64,000 nucleotides of DNA from NCBI GenBank assembly GCA_910584715.1, contig CAJUAN010000001.1:124001-188000 (forward strand), in the 5' to 3' direction. A program made the position numbers and the translations under genes. Source of the stretch: an uncultured Oscillospiraceae bacterium. GTDB taxonomy: Bacteria > Bacillota > Clostridia > Oscillospirales > Ruminococcaceae. Below are positions 34,552 to 43,410 of the stretch, piece after piece (within the stretch, counting starts at the first letter, position 1; each line of letters begins with the position of its first letter). A model generated the notes under the pieces. The model had not been told where the DNA came from. It was given only the letters and a program-made list of their open reading frames with translations, and made no database searches.

Positions 34552-35751
34552 ATGTTAATTCTTGTAGTAAACGCGGGAAGCTCCTCTCTTAAGTATCAGC
34601 TCCTGAATATGGACGACGAAAGCGTTATCGCCAAAGGCAACTGCGACAGGATAGGTATCGGAGGTCACATTGCCCATAAAACTTTCGACGGCAGAGCCGT
34701 TGATATGGACTGCGATTTCCCTACTCACACCGAGGCTTTTGAAAAGCTTGTTGAGGTGCTTACCACCGGACAGGCTTCGGTCATCAAATCTATGGACGAG
34801 ATTTCCGCGGTAGGTCACAGAATAGTTCAGGGCGCGGAGGTATTCGATAAGACAACGCTCGTTACCGACGAGGTAATCCAGCAGATAGACGATCTTCAGG
34901 ACCTTGCTCCCGTACATAACCACCCTCACGCTCTTGCGCTTTGGGCTTGCAAAAAAGTTCTCCCCGAAAACGTTCCGCAGGTGGTTGTGTTCGATACCGC
35001 TTTCCACCAGACAATGCCCGAGAAAGCGTTTATGTATGGACTTCCCTATGATGATTACGAAAAATATCATGTCAGAAAGTACGGTTTCCACGGAACCTCT
35101 CACAGGTTCGTTTCCTCGGCTCTTGCGGACGCAATGGGCAAGGACGTTAAGGACTTGAAGATAGTTTCCTGTCACCTCGGCAACGGCTCCTCGATAACCG
35201 CTATCGACGGAGGAAAGTCTATCGACACCTCCATGGGCTTTACGCCTCTTGACGGTGTTGTTATGGGTACAAGAACAGGCAGCGTTGATCCCTCCGCTGT
35301 AACCTTTGTTGCCGAAAAGCACGGCTTTACCACAAAGGAAATGAGCGAATACATGAACAAGAAATCTGGTTTTCTTGGAGTATCCGGCGTTTCCTCCGAC
35401 AACAGGGATATTTCCGGCGCGGCCGCTCACGGTGACAAGAGGGCTAAGCTTGTTTCCGAAATGCTTGTTTACGAGATAAAGAAGTATATAGGCTCCTATG
35501 CTGCGGCTATGAACGGTCTGGACGCTGTTCTGTTCACAGGCGGGATCGGTGAGAACGCCTCCGAAGTCCGCGAGGGTGTTTGTGCGGATATGGATTTCTT
35601 TGGAATTAAAATTGACAGCGAGCTTAACAAAACTATTCACGGCGAGCTGAAAAAGATATCCACTGCCGACTCCAAGGTTGAGGTCTGGGTAGTTCCCACC
35701 AACGAGGAGTTGCTTATCGCAAGAGATACGCTGGCACTTATTTCCAAATAA
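34552..35751 (+). CDS. ackA: Acetate kinase
   Basis: 399 residues, the usual size. Motifs N-A-G-S-S-S-L-K-Y at the N-terminus, V-H-N-H-P-H near 122, F-D-T-A-F-H near 147, G-F-H-G-T-S-H near 178 and F-T-G-G-I-G-E-N near 325 are all present. It makes ATP and acetate from acetyl phosphate, a main energy step in fermenting bacteria. The ATG at 34552 has GAAAGG 9 bases upstream. Phosphotransacetylase, often adjacent, is not in the window. Confidence 0.97.
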   Translation: MLILVVNAGSSSLKYQLLNMDDESVIAKGNCDRIGIGGHIAHKTFDGRAVDMDCDFPTHTEAFEKLVEVLTTGQASVIKSMDEISAVGHRIVQGAEVFDKTTLVTDEVIQQIDDLQDLAPVHNHPHALALWACKKVLPENVPQVVVFDTAFHQTMPEKAFMYGLPYDDYEKYHVRKYGFHGTSHRFVSSALADAMGKDVKDLKIVSCHLGNGSSITAIDGGKSIDTSMGFTPLDGVVMGTRTGSVDPSAVTFVAEKHGFTTKEMSEYMNKKSGFLGVSGVSSDNRDISGAAAHGDKRAKLVSEMLVYEIKKYIGSYAAAMNGLDAVLFTGGIGENASEVREGVCADMDFFGIKIDSELNKTIHGELKKISTADSKVEVWVVPTNEELLIARDTLALISK

Positions 35752-35785
35752 TTGTACTGCATAAATCATAAATAATAAAAATGTA

Positions 35786-35830
35786 GGGCGGGGCAAGTCT
35801 GTATTGGCAAGTCTCGTCCATATTTTTATA
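35786..35830 (+). terminator. Terminator of ackA
   Basis: GGGCGGGGC (35786-35794) pairs with GTCTCGTCC (35811-35819) allowing G-U pairs, followed by ATATTTTTAT. Confidence 0.55.
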
Positions 35831-35847
35831 TTATTCCCTGTTTTTTC

Positions 35848-35877
35848 TTGACACCATATGTGACACCATGCTATAAT
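35848..35877 (+). promoter_or_regulatory. hicAB promoter with direct-repeat operator
   Basis: TTGACA (35848-35853), 18-base spacer, TATAAT (35872-35877). TGACACCAT occurs twice in the promoter (35849-35857 and 35861-35869), a likely binding site for the antitoxin HicB. Confidence 0.7.
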
Positions 35878-35897
35878 ATTATAAAGGAGAATACGTA

Positions 35898-36155
35898 ATG
35901 TCCAAATGGAATAAACTATTGAATAAAATTTGTACGCTTTCAAAGGACGTTCGTTTTGACGAGCTGCGAAAGGTACTCGAAAGCTGCGGATATACAATGT
36001 ATGCACCCTCAGGCGGGAGCAGCCATTTCACATTTCGTAAAAAAGGTTGCTGTCCGATAACCGTACCGAAGCATGAACCTATCAAAAAAGCGTACGTTGA
36101 AATGGTAAAAGAAATTATAGAAAGTGAGGAAAACGACAATGAAAACCTTGAATGA
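35898..36155 (+). CDS. hicA: HicA-type mRNA interferase toxin
   Basis: 85 residues with the double-stranded-RNA-binding-like HicA fold. The catalytic His is residue 43 in G-G-S-S-H-F-T-F, followed by the conserved V-P-K-H-E-P-I-K-K. HicA cuts mRNA when free of HicB. AAAGGAG precedes the ATG by 8 bases. The toxin-first order and the 17-base overlap with hicB are typical for this module. N-terminal extension of about 20 residues compared with the shortest HicA proteins. Confidence 0.9.
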   Translation: MSKWNKLLNKICTLSKDVRFDELRKVLESCGYTMYAPSGGSSHFTFRKKGCCPITVPKHEPIKKAYVEMVKEIIESEENDNENLE

Positions 36156-36519
36156 CTATCTAAAGATACCGTACCGTCTTGAGATCGTTCCCGATACCGA
36201 AGAGGGCGGATTTGTCGCTTCGTATCCAGACTTGCCCGGGTGTGTTACCTGCGGAGAGTCTGCGGAACAGGCGGCGGCAAACGCTTTCGACGCAAAAAAA
36301 GCGTGGCTTGAAGCAGCTTTGGAGGACGGCGCGCACATCTACGAGCCGGAAAACAGCTTTTCCGGACAGTTCAAAATAAGAATACCCAAAACTCTGCACA
36401 AACAGCTTGCCGAGCAGTCAAAGCGCGAGGGCATAAGCATGAATCAGTATTGTCTGTATCTTCTTTCACAGAACAACGCCGTTAACACTGTTAAGCATAC
36501 CGACCTTAAGGAGGGCTGA
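36139..36519 (+). CDS. hicB: HicB-type antitoxin
   Basis: 126 residues. The N-terminal HicB fold, a degenerate RNase H domain, has Y-P-D-L-P-G-C-V-T-C-G-E-S near residue 31; the C-terminus holds a ribbon-helix-helix-like segment (K-I-R-I-P-K-T-L-H, then G-I-S-M-N-Q-Y) that binds the promoter. The ATG at 36139 is inside the end of hicA, with GAGG 9 bases upstream, so translation is coupled to the toxin. The P-loop gene follows after 1 base, which suggests that the operon continues. Confidence 0.9.
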   Translation: MKTLNDYLKIPYRLEIVPDTEEGGFVASYPDLPGCVTCGESAEQAAANAFDAKKAWLEAALEDGAHIYEPENSFSGQFKIRIPKTLHKQLAEQSKREGISMNQYCLYLLSQNNAVNTVKHTDLKEG

Positions 36520-36520
36520 T

Positions 36521-37030
36521 ATGCTCCGGAAAATTATTGTGATCGGCAGTCCCGGATCGGGCAAAAGTACGTTTTCACGTCAATTGCGGGACATAACGGG
36601 TCTGCCCCTTTATTATCTTGATATGATCAATCACAGACCCGACAGGACTACTGTCTCAAGGGAAGAATTTGACAGTCGGCTGACCGATATTTTGAGTACG
36701 GACGAATGGATAATAGACGGCAACTATCAGCGCACTATTGAAACGCGTTTGAAGTGTTGCGACGCGGTTTTCCTGCTGAATTTTCCGTTGGAGGTCTGCT
36801 TGGCGGGGGCGGCGGCAAGGGTCGGCACCAAACGCGAAGATATGCCTTGGGTCGAGGAGGAACTGGATGAGGAATTCAGGCAGTGGATAGTAGATTTCCC
36901 CAACGAAAAGCTGCCTGAAATATACCAAATGCTGGAACGCTATAAGGATAAAAACATTGTGATTTTTAAGTCACGGCAGGAGACAGACGAATATTTAAAG
37001 AAATTCGCAAAGGAGTATCAAAATGACTAA
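36521..37030 (+). CDS. P-loop NTPase, adenylate kinase-like (topology-modulation family)
   Basis: 169 residues. Walker A G-S-P-G-S-G-K-S-T is at residues 9-17, with W-I-I-D-G-N-Y near 63 and an Arg-rich lid-like segment near 100. Such proteins are annotated as topology modulation or AAA-family ATPases, but the true substrate is unknown; they resemble small nucleotide or shikimate kinases. GGAGG lies 6 bases before the ATG. Its start is next to the hicB stop, and the next gene overlaps its end by 8 bases. Confidence 0.85.
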   Translation: MLRKIIVIGSPGSGKSTFSRQLRDITGLPLYYLDMINHRPDRTTVSREEFDSRLTDILSTDEWIIDGNYQRTIETRLKCCDAVFLLNFPLEVCLAGAAARVGTKREDMPWVEEELDEEFRQWIVDFPNEKLPEIYQMLERYKDKNIVIFKSRQETDEYLKKFAKEYQND

Positions 37031-37199
37031 GGAAAAAATTGACAGGATAAACGAGCTGGCGAGGAAGTCACGCACAGCGGATGGACTTACCGAGGCGGAA
37101 AAAGCGGAACAGGCGGCTCTGCGGCAGGAGTACCGCGACGGCGTGAAAGCCAATCTGGAGGGTCAGCTTAAAAATATCGAGATCGTTGACAAGGAGTAG
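37023..37199 (+). CDS. DUF896 (YnzC-like) small protein
   Basis: 58 residues starting at the ATG at 37023 (AAAGGAG 7 bases upstream). It reads M-T-K-E-K-I-D-R-I-N-E-L-A-R-K-S near the start, L-T-E-A-E-K-A-E-Q, and R-Q-E-Y-R-D near 35, the standard two-helix DUF896 pattern of Bacillus YnzC and YneF-like proteins. Cytoplasmic helical hairpin of unknown function; in Bacillus a relative is in the SOS regulon. It overlaps the P-loop gene by 8 bases and the next gene starts 3 bases after its stop. Confidence 0.9.
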   Translation: MTKEKIDRINELARKSRTADGLTEAEKAEQAALRQEYRDGVKANLEGQLKNIEIVDKE

Positions 37200-37202
37200 T
37201 TA

Positions 37203-37652
37203 ATGGAAATTATTGATTATTTTAAATCGAACAAGCCCGGCTACTGGCTTTCCGAAATCAAAAAAAGCGATTGGCAGGCGGCTGAAACCCTCGCTCGTTT
37301 TATTGAGGAAAAAACTTTTCACGATAATCTCGGCGAGGGGACTTTGCTGCTTCTTGCAGACAGTGACAAGCTCGTTTCTTTCCTGACGTTTGCCGAGAAG
37401 GATTGTATCGACGACGAAAGGCTTTCCCCGTGGGTAGGCTTTGTTTATACCGTTCCCGAATATCGGGGACACAGATACGCCGGAAGACTTATCAGCCGCT
37501 GCGGGGAAATTGCAGCCGAAAAGGAAATTCCCAAAATATACGTCTGCACCGACCATGTGGGACTGTACGAAAAATACGGATTTTCCTACATTGAAAGCCG
37601 CATTGACATTTACGGCGGGAACAGCCGCGTTTATTTTAAACCAATTTCATAA
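37203..37652 (+). CDS. GNAT-family N-acetyltransferase
   Basis: 149 residues. The acetyl-CoA-binding core is V-G-F-V-Y-T-V-P-E-Y-R-G-H-R-Y-A-G-R-L near residues 78-97 (the R/Q-x-x-G-x-G/A pattern), and the C-terminal Y-E-K-Y-G-F closes the fold. Substrate unknown. AAGGAG precedes the ATG. Part of the run of closely packed genes that follows hicAB. Confidence 0.88.
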   Translation: MEIIDYFKSNKPGYWLSEIKKSDWQAAETLARFIEEKTFHDNLGEGTLLLLADSDKLVSFLTFAEKDCIDDERLSPWVGFVYTVPEYRGHRYAGRLISRCGEIAAEKEIPKIYVCTDHVGLYEKYGFSYIESRIDIYGGNSRVYFKPIS

Positions 37653-37663
37653 GGAGAACTAAA

Positions 37664-38803
37664 ATGTTAAATTTTGACATATACTCAGTGCCAACTCCCT
37701 GCTATGTTGTGGACGAAGCTTTACTCAGGAAAAATCTGGAGATTTTAAAGTCTGTGCAGGACATGACGGGCTGCAAGATTTTGCTTGCTCAAAAAGCGTT
37801 TTCAATGTACAGCCTATACCCGATAATCTCCGAGTATTTGTCGGGAACTACTGCCAGCGGTTTGTACGAAGCAAAGCTCGGCAAAGAGGAAATGCCGAAC
37901 GGCGAGGTACACGTCTACGCTCCGGCATATAAGAAAAGTGATTTTAAGGAAATAGTTAACGTTGCGGATCATATTGTTTTCAACAGCTTTGCGCAGTACG
38001 AAAAATTTTATCCCGATGTGCTGAAAAGCGGCAGGGACATTGAAGTCGGTATCAGAATGAATCCCGAATATTCAGAGATAGAGACGGACATTTATAATCC
38101 ATGCTTCAAAAGTTCCCGTTTGGGCACGGTTATTGCCGAGTTTCCCGACACGCTTCCGGAGGGAATAAGCGGTCTGCACTTTCATACTATGTGCGAACAG
38201 GGCGCGGACGTTTTAGAGCGTACCGTTGCCGCTGTGGAAGAAAAATTCGCTAAATACCTGTATGGCTTGAAATGGCTGAATTTCGGCGGCGGACATCACA
38301 TTACCCGTGAAGATTACGACATTGAAAAGCTTGCGAAAATTATTGACAGAGTACAGAAAAAGTACAGCGTACAGGTATACCTTGAACCCGGGGAGGCAGT
38401 GGCTCTCAACGCAGGATTTTTGGTTACAGAAGTTCTTGACACCTTAAAAAACGGTATGGAGCTTGCTATTGTTGATACTTCCGCGGCATGCCATATGCCG
38501 GACGTGCTGGAAATGCCTTACCGTCCAAATGTTATCGGTGCGGGTATGCCGGACGAAAAGCCTTACACCTATCGTTTGGGAGGTCCTACCTGTCTTGCGG
38601 GCGATATTATTGGAGATTATTCCTTTGATAAACCGCTGAATATCGGCGACAGGCTTGTTTTCTGCGATATGGCGATTTACTCTATGGTAAAAAACAATAC
38701 TTTTAATGGTATGCCGCTGCCTGCTATCGTTTGGCGCCGCGGGGACGGAAGCTGCAAAACGGTCAAAAGCTTTGGCTACGGGGATTTCAAATGCAGACTT
38801 TGA
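37664..38803 (+). CDS. nspC: Carboxynorspermidine decarboxylase
   Basis: 379 residues of the alanine-racemase-fold decarboxylases. The PLP-binding Lys is residue 44 (L-A-Q-K-A-F-S), preceded by T-P-C-Y-V-V-D, and the C-terminal half has D-T-S-A-A-C-H-M-P-D and G-P-T-C-L-A-G-D around the catalytic Cys. The enzyme makes spermidine or norspermidine from the carboxy form in the alternative polyamine route. Its usual partner, carboxynorspermidine dehydrogenase, is not next to it in this window. Ribosome binding AAGGAG lies 9 bases upstream. It follows the acetyltransferase gene after 11 bases; polyamine acetylation is a possible but unproved link. Confidence 0.93.
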   Translation: MLNFDIYSVPTPCYVVDEALLRKNLEILKSVQDMTGCKILLAQKAFSMYSLYPIISEYLSGTTASGLYEAKLGKEEMPNGEVHVYAPAYKKSDFKEIVNVADHIVFNSFAQYEKFYPDVLKSGRDIEVGIRMNPEYSEIETDIYNPCFKSSRLGTVIAEFPDTLPEGISGLHFHTMCEQGADVLERTVAAVEEKFAKYLYGLKWLNFGGGHHITREDYDIEKLAKIIDRVQKKYSVQVYLEPGEAVALNAGFLVTEVLDTLKNGMELAIVDTSAACHMPDVLEMPYRPNVIGAGMPDEKPYTYRLGGPTCLAGDIIGDYSFDKPLNIGDRLVFCDMAIYSMVKNNTFNGMPLPAIVWRRGDGSCKTVKSFGYGDFKCRL

Positions 38804-38835
38804 TTTAGTTAGGTAAATCGGAAAGGAAAATTTTA

Positions 38836-40221
38836 GTGTTTAAATGCTTAATAAAAATATTTGCAGCATTGTTTGCAGCCGCGCTGTGCCTGATGTCTTC
38901 CTCCTGCGGAAAAGGCGTGGAGGAGCGTGTATCCGAGATGACGGAAGACGGTAAGAAGCTTGTAAAGCTGTACGCGCTATATGTTGACGAGGATTTTAAA
39001 AAGGACGTCGCCGATTTTAACAAAGCAAACTCCGAATACAGTATTGACGTTACCGTGTACGCGAATGAATATCCGGACGACCCTTTGACGCGTCTCAATA
39101 ATGATATTATTGCCGGAAAAATTCCGGACGTTATTCTTTTGCACCCGTATATGCCTATTGACAGCTATATTTCAAAAGGCTTTCTTGCGGATCTTTACGG
39201 ATTTATGGATAATGACGGAAATGTGAACCGTACCGATTATTTGGAGGGCGTGCTGAAGGCGTATGAGACAAACGGGGGGCTTTACGAGCTTGCGCCCTGC
39301 TTCAGTGTAAATACACTTGTGGGGAAGTCCTCGCTTATCGGCGGCAAGGAAGGTTGGACCGTTAAGGAGTTCACTCGCTTTGCGGACGATAATCCCGGCA
39401 AATATATCGTGGGAGACAGCTATCATGTAAGCATAAGCAAAGCCGAATTTTTTTCCGATATAACATACCTGTGCAGCGAAAATTACATAGACAGGGAAAA
39501 TGGTACGTGCAGCTTTGATTCGGAGGATTTTATCGGACTTATGGAATTTGCGAACCGTTTTCCACAGGAGATAGACATTGAGCAGATGGAAGCCAACAGC
39601 AACAACTACTGGACGGATTACTACGAAGCCTGCCGCGATGGGGAAATGCTTTTGTGCAAGTACAGTCTGGGTAATTTTGAGAGTATGCGCATACTGGAAA
39701 AGGTGAATTATGTCAGTCCCGTAACGTTTAAGGGATACCCGGGCGTAAAGGGTAACGGAGCGGTTTTCGACGCTTACAAGGAGCTTGCGATTGCCGAAAA
39801 CGCTGCAAATCCCGAGGGGGCTTGGGAATTTATAAAATATTTTCTGACTGACGATTATCAGGATCGGTACGCAAAAAACGACAGCAGCCATTTCCCGGTA
39901 AAAGTATCGGCTGTTGAAAAGGCAGCGGAGGAAGCAAAGGAAATACCCTACTATGAAAACGATGACGGAATAAAGATATATGAACGAAAAACCTATTGGA
40001 ACGGACTCAGCGAGGTAAACATCGGCGTAAATACCGACGCGGACAACAAAAAAATAACTGATTTTATAAACAGCACCAGTAACATCAGCCGCAGGGACAG
40101 CGGAGTAAACGCTATTATCGGAGAAGAAGCGGCGATGTACTTCGACGGTAAGAAATCTGCGGAAGAAGTCGCAAAGATAATCCAGAACCGCGTGCAGAAC
40201 TATCTTGATGAAAGCAGATAG
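38836..40221 (+). CDS. Extracellular solute-binding lipoprotein, first copy
   Basis: 461 residues from a GTG start at 38836 with AAAGG 10 bases upstream. A lipoprotein signal ends at S-S-S-C (Cys24). The mature part is a family-1-type sugar-binding protein of ABC importers, with D-F-N-K-A-N near 60, D-V-I-L-L-H-P near 95 and a C-terminal helical region. The downstream neighbour is a paralogue with which it shares N-terminal blocks (P-I-D-S-Y) and an identical end (I-I-Q-N-R-V-Q-N-Y-L-D-E-S-R). No permease or ATPase gene is near. Ligand unknown, probably an oligosaccharide. Confidence 0.88.
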   Translation: MFKCLIKIFAALFAAALCLMSSSCGKGVEERVSEMTEDGKKLVKLYALYVDEDFKKDVADFNKANSEYSIDVTVYANEYPDDPLTRLNNDIIAGKIPDVILLHPYMPIDSYISKGFLADLYGFMDNDGNVNRTDYLEGVLKAYETNGGLYELAPCFSVNTLVGKSSLIGGKEGWTVKEFTRFADDNPGKYIVGDSYHVSISKAEFFSDITYLCSENYIDRENGTCSFDSEDFIGLMEFANRFPQEIDIEQMEANSNNYWTDYYEACRDGEMLLCKYSLGNFESMRILEKVNYVSPVTFKGYPGVKGNGAVFDAYKELAIAENAANPEGAWEFIKYFLTDDYQDRYAKNDSSHFPVKVSAVEKAAEEAKEIPYYENDDGIKIYERKTYWNGLSEVNIGVNTDADNKKITDFINSTSNISRRDSGVNAIIGEEAAMYFDGKKSAEEVAKIIQNRVQNYLDESR

Positions 40222-40348
40222 TCTTTTGTATACAAGGTTTTGAAACCGAATTGTAATTAGATTTTCACTATATTGTAATTTGCTTTTTACTGTATAATTT
40301 GTTACAATTAAATTAACAGATTATGCAGATATTGAAAGGGAATTTATA

Positions 40349-41716
40349 ATGTATAAGAAAATATTTGCGGCGTTTACAGCAGCGGTATTGTGTCTGGGAA
40401 TATCGTCCTGCGGTAAGAACGGGAAGGAGCAGGTCTTGGAGGTAACCGCGGCAACAACCGCGGACGGTAAAAAGATTATTAAAATGTATGCTTGGCGTGT
40501 CGTGAACGATAAGCAGCTTTATGACTGCATTAACGATTTTAACAGAATAAATGCGGATTATAGAGTCGAACTTACTGAATACATAAACGAATACGACGAT
40601 CCGCTTATACGCTTGAACACAGATATCACGACCGGAAACGCTCCGGATATACTTGTAGTTAGTCGGGAAATGCCGATAGACAGCTATTTGAATAAAGGAT
40701 TGTTTGCAGACCTGTACGAATTTATAGACGACGACCCCGATATGGAACGGAAAGACTTTCTTGCAAGTATTTTTAAAGCCTATGAAAACGACGGTAAGCT
40801 TTGTGAACTTGTACCGCAATTTTCGATCGATACGGTCGTAGGAAAAGCTTCCCTTGTGGGTGATAAGCGGGGCAGAACGGCTGAGGACTTCGTTAAACTT
40901 GCAGAGACTTATCCCGACAAAAAAATGATGAACGGCTATACTACCAAAAGCAGCGCCCTTGATACGCTCATACGTTATAGTTATGGAAGCTTTATAGACA
41001 AAAACTCAGGCGAATGCAGCTTTGACGGCGAGGAATTTGCCGCACTGCTGAAATTTTGCGACAGATTTCCTTTTGAGATATCGGAAGACTATTTTGAAAA
41101 TGAGAATTTGTATTATGATGAGTTTTACGAACTGTTTAACGGCGACATACTTTTTTATTCGGGTTACAATATAATCGGTTTTACGGATCTACGGCGTATT
41201 GAAAACGGTATATTCGGTGAACCGGTTACGTTTATGGGATACCCCGGAGCGGGCGGAAACGGTTCAGTCATTAAGCCGGGAGCCGAGTATGCGATATTGG
41301 ACAACTCTCCGAATAAAGAGGGGGCGTGGGCATTCCTGCGAAACTTTTATACGGATGAATATCAGGACGGCATTATTGATTCTCCCTTTTTGGAATTTCC
41401 GGTAAGGCTGTCGTCGCTTGAAGTAATGGCTGAAAATGCCAAAAGGGGAAGGTATAGCGCGCTTGAAAAGGAATACGAAGAACCGAAGTGGAATCAGTTT
41501 GGCAAAGAGATAAAATTGGGTCTGAATACCGATGAGGATAACCGGAGGATATATGACCTGATCAATTCTGCTGCCGGCACTATGGAGAATGATTATTATA
41601 TTTATAAAATTATTACAGATGAATCAGCTGCGTATTTTGCCGGTCAAAAGTCCGCGGAAGAGGCTGCCGCCATTATCCAGAACCGTGTGCAGAACTATCT
41701 TGACGAAAGCAGGTAA
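40349..41716 (+). CDS. Extracellular solute-binding lipoprotein, second copy
   Basis: 455 residues with lipobox I-S-S-C (Cys21). It is a tandem paralogue of the gene 127 bases upstream, alike over its full length and identical in the last 14 residues, so it arose by duplication and then diverged. D-F-N-R-I-N near 62 and D-I-L-V-V near 97 match the family. GAAAGGG precedes the ATG by 8 bases, and a TATAAT at 40293 may give it its own promoter. No transport partner genes are present. Confidence 0.88.
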   Translation: MYKKIFAAFTAAVLCLGISSCGKNGKEQVLEVTAATTADGKKIIKMYAWRVVNDKQLYDCINDFNRINADYRVELTEYINEYDDPLIRLNTDITTGNAPDILVVSREMPIDSYLNKGLFADLYEFIDDDPDMERKDFLASIFKAYENDGKLCELVPQFSIDTVVGKASLVGDKRGRTAEDFVKLAETYPDKKMMNGYTTKSSALDTLIRYSYGSFIDKNSGECSFDGEEFAALLKFCDRFPFEISEDYFENENLYYDEFYELFNGDILFYSGYNIIGFTDLRRIENGIFGEPVTFMGYPGAGGNGSVIKPGAEYAILDNSPNKEGAWAFLRNFYTDEYQDGIIDSPFLEFPVRLSSLEVMAENAKRGRYSALEKEYEEPKWNQFGKEIKLGLNTDEDNRRIYDLINSAAGTMENDYYIYKIITDESAAYFAGQKSAEEAAAIIQNRVQNYLDESR

Positions 41717-41792
41717 ATAAGTCCGTTTTGCCTCTGTTCGACGCGATTCGCCTATATTATCGAAAAACCGCCGCGTAATTGCATAAAAACGC

Positions 41793-41821
41793 TTGACACC
41801 GCCGTTGTATTATTATAGAAT
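41793..41821 (+). promoter_or_regulatory. Promoter of the GH25 lysozyme gene
   Basis: TTGACA (41793-41798), 17-base spacer, TAGAAT (41816-41821). Confidence 0.75.
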
Positions 41822-41895
41822 AAATATATACTGAATTTTCCTGCGGCGCTTTTCTGCCGTGTAAAACTATATATAAATAGAAGGGATCTGATAAA

Positions 41896-43320
41896 GTGAG
41901 AAAAAATATTTTCGGACGGCTTATCGGAGCGGCGCTTTCGGCTTGTATGGCGTTCGGTTCGGCGGGAATTACTGTTTTTGCCGAGGCTTTGGAGGAAATT
42001 GATACCATTATGGTTGACGATAATGAACTTATGAATGACGGAGATGACTATAGCGGCGATGAAGACAATACTGACGTTGATTACAGTGATTTTTTTGATG
42101 AAGTTCCAGCTGTTGATGACGACGGCGCAGTTGCAGGCGGTTTTGAGGACGATTATCATGAGGTAACGCTACCGGCGAGAAATATCCGTCTCAAGGTCAA
42201 GCAGACGAATAACTTGGAGATAGGCGAAACGTTTCAGATAAAGTATGCGTTTACCCCGCTGAAATCCGACGATTATGTTACATACAGAAATTTTAACAAA
42301 AGCATTGTAAAGGTAGATCAGGACGGTCTTGTTACGGCTGTTGGATACGGAGAGGCCAAGGTTCAGCTCGAGACCTCCGGCGGAAGAAAAAAGAACGTTT
42401 ACTTCGTTATAACAAACGAGGACGGCGATGAGAACGCCTTTCCGGAAAAAGGCGATATCACAGAGCTGGAATTTGGGGACAGCTTTATTATGCTCCGTGC
42501 CGGAAAAACGTTTCAGACAGACGTTATATTCTATCCGCTCGGATATTATGCCGATCTGACCTACAGCTCGGAAAATCCCGGCGTTGCAGATATATCCGCT
42601 TCCGGAAAGATAACGGGAATCGGTGCGGGTTCAACAGTCATTACGGCTTCCGCTCCCAACGGAGTAACGGCTGAAATGAACATTACGGTATACGACGATA
42701 TTCTGCGCGGTATTGACGTTTCCAAGTGGCAGGGGAATATAAATTGGAAAAAGGTTTCGGTTTCCGGAATAGATTTTGTTATGATACGAAGCTCGTTCGG
42801 AAGCGAGCACGTTGACGAGATGCTGGATAAAAACGTTGAGGGCTGCGAGAAATATGGCATACCTTATGGATTTTATCACTATACATATGCAACAACTCCG
42901 GAGGAAGCCAAGAAAGAAGCAAGATTTTTCCTGAAGCAGATAAGAGGCTTCAGTCCCGAGTATCCTGTAGTTCTCGATATTGAGGAAGAATTTTATAAAA
43001 AAATGTCCAAAAAGCAGGTCACAGCTATAATAGAAGCTTTTATGGATGTTTTGGAGGACGCAGGCTATTATGCTATGGTGTATAATTCCCCAAACTTTAT
43101 AAAGACGTGCATAAACGAATCCAAGCTGAAAAAGTACGACATCTGGATAGCCTGCTGGGGAGACGAGGAAAGACTTGATTCGCTGTACGACGGTCATTAC
43201 GGAATGTGGCAGTATTCAGCTACGGGAAAAGTCAACGGCATAAACGGCGATGTTGATTTGGACTATTCCTATAAGGATTACGCGGAGATAGTGAGGAAAA
43301 ACGGGTTTAATAATCTGTAA
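41896..43320 (+). CDS. Secreted GH25 lysozyme with bacterial Ig-like (Big2) domains
   Basis: 474 residues from a GTG start (AAGGGA about 9 bases upstream). Signal peptide with cleavage near F-A-E (about 29-31), an acidic linker (about 32-85), two Big2-type domains (about 92-175 and 185-262) and a C-terminal GH25 muramidase (about 270-470). Catalytic Asp274 (G-I-D-V-S-K-W-Q-G) and the D-I-E motif (Asp361, Glu363) are present, as is the late M-W-Q-Y-S. It cuts the glycan strands of peptidoglycan, either in wall turnover or against competitors. Own promoter; likely monocistronic. Confidence 0.93.
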   Translation: MRKNIFGRLIGAALSACMAFGSAGITVFAEALEEIDTIMVDDNELMNDGDDYSGDEDNTDVDYSDFFDEVPAVDDDGAVAGGFEDDYHEVTLPARNIRLKVKQTNNLEIGETFQIKYAFTPLKSDDYVTYRNFNKSIVKVDQDGLVTAVGYGEAKVQLETSGGRKKNVYFVITNEDGDENAFPEKGDITELEFGDSFIMLRAGKTFQTDVIFYPLGYYADLTYSSENPGVADISASGKITGIGAGSTVITASAPNGVTAEMNITVYDDILRGIDVSKWQGNINWKKVSVSGIDFVMIRSSFGSEHVDEMLDKNVEGCEKYGIPYGFYHYTYATTPEEAKKEARFFLKQIRGFSPEYPVVLDIEEEFYKKMSKKQVTAIIEAFMDVLEDAGYYAMVYNSPNFIKTCINESKLKKYDIWIACWGDEERLDSLYDGHYGMWQYSATGKVNGINGDVDLDYSYKDYAEIVRKNGFNNL

Positions 43321-43370
43321 GGATAACTGCGTTCTGTGCGAAAAAATATCAGCGTATATTTGAACAATAC

Positions 43371-43399
43371 TTGACAAATGGTGGATAATATGTTAAAAT
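43371..43399 (+). promoter_or_regulatory. Promoter-like sequence after the lysozyme gene
   Basis: TTGACA (43371-43376), 17-base spacer, TAAAAT (43394-43399). Any transcript would run at once into the hairpin at 43411, so it may give only a very short RNA or read on to the GGDEF gene. Confidence 0.45.
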
Positions 43400-43410
43400 A
43401 ATATGTAACA

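Noticed and set aside
34555..36006. Long minus-strand open frame (483 codons) across ackA
   Set aside because: It is the mirror frame of ackA, whose protein matches acetate kinase over its full length; the antisense product has no recognisable features or ribosome binding site.
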